DNA of 8,806 bases, taken from Pinisolibacter sp040275425 (GTDB lineage Bacteria; Pseudomonadota; Alphaproteobacteria; Rhizobiales; Ancalomicrobiaceae). This document shows positions 4,673 to 8,806 of the stretch, in pieces (within the stretch, counting starts at the first letter, position 1; every line of letters starts with the position of its first letter). The translations under genes were made by a program, and so were the position numbers. The notes beneath the pieces were generated by a model that did not search any database, was not told where the DNA came from, and saw nothing but the letters and a program-made list of their open reading frames with translations. Where the stretch lies: contig JBEOKB010000167.1 in assembly GCA_040275425.1 (NCBI GenBank), positions 1 to 8,806 on the forward strand, given 5' to 3'.

Positions 4673-5638
4673 TCACAACTTCGTCGCCTTGAACGTGTCG
4701 CACGAGCCCATCCGGCCGCTCTCGAAGCCGATCTTGAACCAGCGCACCCGCTGATCGGCCGAGCCGTGGGTGAAGCTGTCGGGCACGACGTAGCCGCGCA
4801 TGGTCTTCTGGATCGAATCGTCGCCGATGCGGCTGGCGGCGTTGAGCGCCTCCTCGATGTCGCCCGGCTCGATGAAGTCGCGGTCCTTCTGGGCGAAGTG
4901 CGCCCACACGCCCGCGAAACAGTCCGCCTGCAGCTCGACCTTGACCGAGGCGCGGTTGGCCTCGCGCTCGCTCATCCGCTCGCGCGCCTGATTGAACGCC
5001 GGCAGAATGCCGAGCAGGTTCTGGATGTGATGGCCGATCTCGTGCGCCACCACGTAGGCCTGGGCGAAGTCGCCCGGCGCCTTGAAGCGCGTCTTGAGCT
5101 CGTCGTAGAAGGCGAGGTCGATGTAGACCTTGTGATCGGCCGGGCAATAGAACGGCCCCGTCGCCGCGCTCGCCGCTCCGCACGGGCTGCGGGTCGAGCC
5201 CGAGAACAGCACCAGCTTCGGCTCCTGATAGCGCATGCCCGCCGCCTTGGGCACCAGATCGCCCGCCTGCGCCGGGATGATCTGGCGGAAGCGGTCCTCG
5301 GTGTCGCCGAGCACCACCGCCACGAATCGGGTGAGCTGATCGTTGCGCGCCGCAGTGGTGCGCGGCTGCGGTTGGGTCTGCTGGAAGTTCTGCGTCTGCC
5401 GCGGCCCCACCTGCGTGCCCGAGAGCAGCGTCAGCGGATTGATGCCCAGCACCCAGGCCAGGATCAGCATGATCACGATCGTGCCGATACCGCCGCCGCC
5501 GATGTTGAACGGCAGTCCGCCACCGCCGAAGCCGCCGCCGCCGAAACCGCCGCCACCCGACCCGAAGTCGTCGCCGGCGCCGTCGCCGTCGCGCCGATCC
5601 TCGATGTTGCTGCTCTCCCGGTGCCCTTCCCAGCGCAT
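4673..5638 (-). CDS. ypfJ: Membrane-anchored neutral zinc metallopeptidase, YpfJ family
   Basis: This encodes a 321-aa protein of the YpfJ/putative neutral zinc metallopeptidase family. In order it has the conserved start MRWEGHRESSNIEDRR, a Gly-rich linker with three GGGGF-like units (about 28-42), one membrane segment (GTIVIMLILAWVLGI, about 52-66), a Gln/Pro-rich stretch (about 81-94), and a peptidase domain (about 100-315). The zinc motif is HEIGHH at 199-204 (H199, E200, H203), followed by VELQADCFAGVWAH (232-247), which probably supplies the third ligand, and SFTHGSADQR (288-297). C153 and C165 could form a disulfide if the domain is periplasmic. The short N-terminus with Arg/Glu and the single membrane helix fit an inner-membrane anchor. 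The substrate is not established. ATG 5638 has AGAGGAGA upstream and gives the family's usual N-terminus; a start far upstream (6091) would add low-complexity Arg-rich sequence. It is divergent from the PEBP-like gene. Confidence 0.93.
   Translation of the reverse strand: MRWEGHRESSNIEDRRDGDGAGDDFGSGGGGFGGGGFGGGGLPFNIGGGGIGTIVIMLILAWVLGINPLTLLSGTQVGPRQTQNFQQTQPQPRTTAARNDQLTRFVAVVLGDTEDRFRQIIPAQAGDLVPKAAGMRYQEPKLVLFSGSTRSPCGAASAATGPFYCPADHKVYIDLAFYDELKTRFKAPGDFAQAYVVAHEIGHHIQNLLGILPAFNQARERMSEREANRASVKVELQADCFAGVWAHFAQKDRDFIEPGDIEEALNAASRIGDDSIQKTMRGYVVPDSFTHGSADQRVRWFKIGFESGRMGSCDTFKATKL
5513..5557 (-). repeat. GGGGF-coding triplet repeat in ypfJ
   Basis: About three units of roughly 15 bp, rich in CCGCCGCCG with GAA or AAA codon complements, encode the Gly-rich linker at residues 28-42. 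Such linkers are common in this peptidase family just before the membrane helix, and the copy number may vary between strains. Confidence 0.7.
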
Positions 5639-5677
5639 CGACGATCTCCTCTGGCGCCACGCGTCGCGTCCGAGCCC

Positions 5678-5706
5678 CTTATACAGCCGCCGCGCGACGC
5701 TGGAAA
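5678..5706 (-). promoter_or_regulatory. Possible ypfJ promoter
   Basis: On the minus strand, TTTCCA (5706-5701) and TATAAG (5683-5678) are separated by 17 bp. The -35 is weak (4 of 6) and the -10 fair. Transcription would start near 5671, giving a leader of about 33 nt with a good ribosome site, a sensible arrangement. Confidence 0.45.
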
Positions 5707-5861
5707 CGAAACTCGATTCCACCCGACCCGCCGCCCGCCGGGCCGATCGGTCGGTCGCGAGCGGATCGGCACGGAAATCGATCGCCCCGGCACCGCGCCG
5801 CCCTCCCCTCGCCCCTAGTCTCGACCTCGATCGACGTCCCCCCGCCCTCGAGGAGCCCCAG

Positions 5862-6425
5862 ATGACCCAACGCACCCTCCACCGCGCCGCCCGCGCCTCC
5901 CTTCTCGCCGCCGCGCTCGCCGCCGCCGCGCCCGCCGTCGCCGGCGAGTTCCGCGTCACTCTGCCCGGCCACCCCGCCGGCACCTTCGCCGCCGAGGAGT
6001 ATTTCGACGGCTTCGGCTGCACCGGCGCCAACCGCTCGCCCGAGATCGTCTGGTCCGGCGCCCCGGCCGAGACCCGCAGCCTCGTCGTCACCGTCTACGA
6101 CCCCGACGCGCCGACCGGCTCCGGCTGGTGGCATTGGATCGTCGCCGACCTGCCGCCGACCACCACGCGCCTCGCCGCCGGCACCGGCACTCCCTCCCGC
6201 GCCCTGCCCCCCGGCGCGGTCGAGATCCGTACCGACTTCGGCCGCACCGGTTGGGGCGGTCCCTGCCCGCCGGTCGGCGAGGTCCATCGCTACGTCGTCA
6301 CCGTGACGGCGCTGAAGGTCGATCGTCTGCCGCTGCCGGCCGACCCGACCGCCGCTCTCGTCGGCTACATGACCCGCGCCAACGCGATCGCCAGCGCCTC
6401 GACGACGCTCCTCGCCGGCCGCTGA
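5862..6425 (+). CDS. Exported PEBP/YbhB-YbcL-like protein
   Basis: This encodes a 187-aa protein of the phosphatidylethanolamine-binding (Raf-kinase-inhibitor-like) family, in the bacterial YbhB/YbcL branch. A Sec signal peptide covers about residues 1-27 (two Arg, then an Ala/Leu-rich core, AVA before GEF). The fold's conserved ligand-pocket motifs are present: YDPDAPTGSGWWHWIVADLP (79-98), with the Asp-Pro-Asp and the pocket His91, and GPCPPVGEVHRYVVTV (133-148). C53 and C135 could form a periplasmic disulfide. In this family the pocket binds small anionic ligands, but the biological role is generally unknown. ATG 5862 has AGGAG 6 nt upstream. It is divergent from ypfJ and followed by a strong hairpin before the AraC-type gene, so it is probably transcribed alone. 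Confidence 0.92.
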   Translation: MTQRTLHRAARASLLAAALAAAAPAVAGEFRVTLPGHPAGTFAAEEYFDGFGCTGANRSPEIVWSGAPAETRSLVVTVYDPDAPTGSGWWHWIVADLPPTTTRLAAGTGTPSRALPPGAVEIRTDFGRTGWGGPCPPVGEVHRYVVTVTALKVDRLPLPADPTAALVGYMTRANAIASASTTLLAGR

Positions 6426-6441
6426 GCCGTCCGCGCGCCTC

Positions 6442-6472
6442 GCGGGATCCGATCTCTCCGACCGGATCCCGC
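6442..6472 (+). terminator. Terminator-like hairpin after the PEBP-like gene
   Basis: A perfect 10-bp stem, GCGGGATCCG (6442-6451) with CGGATCCCGC (6463-6472), has an 11-nt loop and starts 16 nt after the stop. It is followed by a C-run rather than T's, so it is not a classical intrinsic terminator, but its position and stem strength suggest transcript end formation or 3' protection. Confidence 0.55.
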
Positions 6473-6514
6473 CCCCCCTGTGACAAGGCCGCCCGTCGCT
6501 GCCATGATCACGCC

Positions 6515-7372
6515 ATGAGAGACCCTTTCGATCCGATCGAGACGGACGACCGTCGCCGCGTCGTCGCCGCGCGCGACGGCGTCGGCGCGACCGCGGGCAT
6601 CCGCCAGGGCCGCGACCTGCGCCTCGATCGGCTCGTCACCGACCGCCCCACCCTCGTCGTCGTCCACGCCGGCACCAAGACGGTGGTCGCCGGCGAGCGG
6701 TCGCTGCTGGTCCGCCCCGGCGAGGCGGTGCTCTTCCTGCCCGGCCTCGTCTTCGACGTGATCAATCGTCCCCCCGCCGACGCCGACTATCGCGCCCGCC
6801 TCTTCGCCTGGGACGACGCCCTCCTCGCCGACTTCGCCACGCCCGCCGACGCCGTCGCCCCGCCGCTCGTCCATGGCCTGAGCGGTCTCGGCCGCGATTT
6901 CGTCTCCGCCTTCGAGCGCGCCGCCGAGGCGGTCGCCGAGCCCGACGCCGTGCCCCTGCCGCTCGCCCGCCACCGCGCCGGCGAGTTGCTCCTGTGGCTG
7001 TCGCTGAAGGGCATCCGCTTCCCCACCGAGACACGGCCGTCGTGGTCGCACCGCCTGCGCCGCCTCTTCCTCGCCGACCTCGCCGGCGCCTGGACCGCCG
7101 CGCGCGCCGCCTCCCGTCTGGCGATCGGCGAGTCGACCCTGCGCCGCCGCCTCGCCGAGGAGGCGACCTCCTTCGTCGATCTCCTGGTCGACACCCGCAT
7201 GACCGCCGCCATGAACCTCGTCCTGTCGACCGACCTGCCGATCGACCGCATCGCCCTCGACGTCGGCTATGCCTCGCCGTCGCGCTTCGCCGTGCGCTTC
7301 CGCCACCGCTTCGCCTGCGCGCCCTCCGAGTTGCGCGGCCACCGTCGCTCGCCGTCCTCCTCGGTCGGATGA
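6515..7372 (+). CDS. AraC/XylS-family transcriptional regulator
   Basis: This encodes a 285-aa DNA-binding regulator. The C-terminal AraC-type double helix-turn-helix occupies about residues 181-275, with TAARAASRLAIGESTLRRRL as the first HTH and IDRIALDVGYASPSRFAVRF plus RHRFACAPSELR as the conserved second HTH signature. The N-terminal half (about 15-110) looks like a small cupin-type sensing domain, with VVVHAGTKTVVAGERSLLVR and PGEAVLFLPGLVFDVINRPP. The ligand is unknown. The start is ATG 6515; there is no convincing Shine-Dalgarno, and a nearby ATG at 6504 is out of frame, so the start is less certain than for its neighbours. The 89-bp gap after the PEBP-like gene contains a hairpin, suggesting separate transcription. 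Its target cannot be read from context; flanking genes are candidates only by proximity. Confidence 0.9.
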   Translation: MRDPFDPIETDDRRRVVAARDGVGATAGIRQGRDLRLDRLVTDRPTLVVVHAGTKTVVAGERSLLVRPGEAVLFLPGLVFDVINRPPADADYRARLFAWDDALLADFATPADAVAPPLVHGLSGLGRDFVSAFERAAEAVAEPDAVPLPLARHRAGELLLWLSLKGIRFPTETRPSWSHRLRRLFLADLAGAWTAARAASRLAIGESTLRRRLAEEATSFVDLLVDTRMTAAMNLVLSTDLPIDRIALDVGYASPSRFAVRFRHRFACAPSELRGHRRSPSSSVG

Positions 7373-7379
7373 TCGCCCG

Positions 7380-7398
7380 CCCCCGCCCGTCTCGGGGG
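7380..7398 (+). terminator. Short GC hairpin after the AraC-type gene
   Basis: CCCCCG (7380-7385) pairs with CGGGGG (7393-7398) across a 7-nt loop, starting 7 nt after the stop. No T-run follows directly; the first is TCTTTT at 7430-7435. It is a weak terminator candidate ahead of the carB promoter. Confidence 0.35.
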
Positions 7399-7416
7399 AC
7401 AGAGGCTCGCCGCCCC

Positions 7417-7445
7417 TTCCCCCACGGGGTCTTTTCCCCTATATA
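7417..7445 (+). promoter_or_regulatory. carB promoter
   Basis: The -10 is TATATA (7440-7445). The sequence 17 bp upstream, TTCCCC (7417-7422), is a poor -35. The -10 context, CCCCTATATA followed by CCGCCCCGG, is nearly the same as at carA (CCCCTATATC followed by CGCCCGG). Transcription should start near 7452, leaving a leader of about 90 nt. The weak -35 suggests help from an activator or lower basal output than carA. Confidence 0.55.
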
Positions 7446-7499
7446 CCGCCCCGGTCTGGACGACTTCCGACTTGACCCGTCACACGAACCGGCGCGAGC

Positions 7500-7514
7500 C
7501 GCTCTCTCCGAGCG
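7500..7514 (+). promoter_or_regulatory. carB leader hairpin shared with carA
   Basis: CGCTC (7500-7504) pairs with GAGCG (7510-7514) across the loop TCTCC. The carA leader has the equivalent arms CGCT and AGCG at 2920-2938 with matching CTCTC and CGAGCGA segments. Here the element ends 27 nt before the carB start codon. Confidence 0.4.
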
Positions 7515-7541
7515 ATCGCGTCGGCATGGTCGCGAGCACGC

Positions 7542-8806
<1,265 letters not shown>

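Noticed and set aside
4673..6091. A longer version of the zinc peptidase starting at 6091
   Set aside because: The extra N-terminus is low-complexity and overlaps the PEBP-like gene on the other strand. ATG 5638 has a good ribosome site and gives the family's conserved MRW start.
7472..7477. TTGACC as the -35 of a second carB promoter
   Set aside because: The sequence 16-18 bp downstream is GC-rich with no -10-like hexamer.

Overview
The window looks like core chromosome of a high-GC alphaproteobacterium, probably in or near the Hyphomicrobiales (Rhizobiales). Nearly every coding frame has G or C at the third codon position. An Irr-type Fur regulator is present, a family largely confined to Alphaproteobacteria. 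CarB carries the long extra segment in its first ATP-grasp region that I recall from alphaproteobacterial CarB. The genus cannot be named from the sequence alone. I see no mobile element, CRISPR array, tRNA or rRNA.

Layout. Positions 1-211 hold the 3' end of an unrecognised plus-strand gene whose last codons form the first copy of a four-copy, 22-bp tandem repeat (194-281). Three minus-strand genes follow: irr (iron/haem-responsive regulator, 299-811), a periplasmic di-haem cytochrome c peroxidase (915-1913), and a GatB/YqeY-family protein (2249-2704) with a textbook intrinsic terminator. The 335-bp gap upstream of the peroxidase holds an FNR-like box, a possible -10 element and a second inverted repeat. 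Divergent from yqeY is carA (2957-4189), with a clear sigma-70-type promoter.

Convergent to carA are two minus-strand genes: a 112-aa protein I do not recognise (4236-4574) and a membrane-anchored neutral zinc metallopeptidase of the YpfJ family (4673-5638). Divergent from the peptidase are two plus-strand genes, an exported PEBP/YbhB-like protein (5862-6425) and an AraC-family regulator (6515-7372). The window ends inside carB (7542 to beyond 8806).

How the genes work together. carA and carB encode the glutaminase and synthetase subunits of carbamoyl-phosphate synthase, feeding arginine and pyrimidine synthesis. They are 3.35 kb apart, each with its own promoter, but share a -10 region and a CGCT/AGCG leader hairpin, which suggests common control. 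Irr and the peroxidase form a plausible iron, peroxide and oxygen response pair: the peroxidase promoter seems laid out for an FNR-type activator, with a second palindrome in a position suited to a repressor. The remaining genes show no obvious common pathway. The window is mostly ordinary housekeeping sequence; the most interesting signals are regulatory (the car leaders, the peroxidase promoter, the irr ribosome-site hairpin) and the 3'-end repeat.
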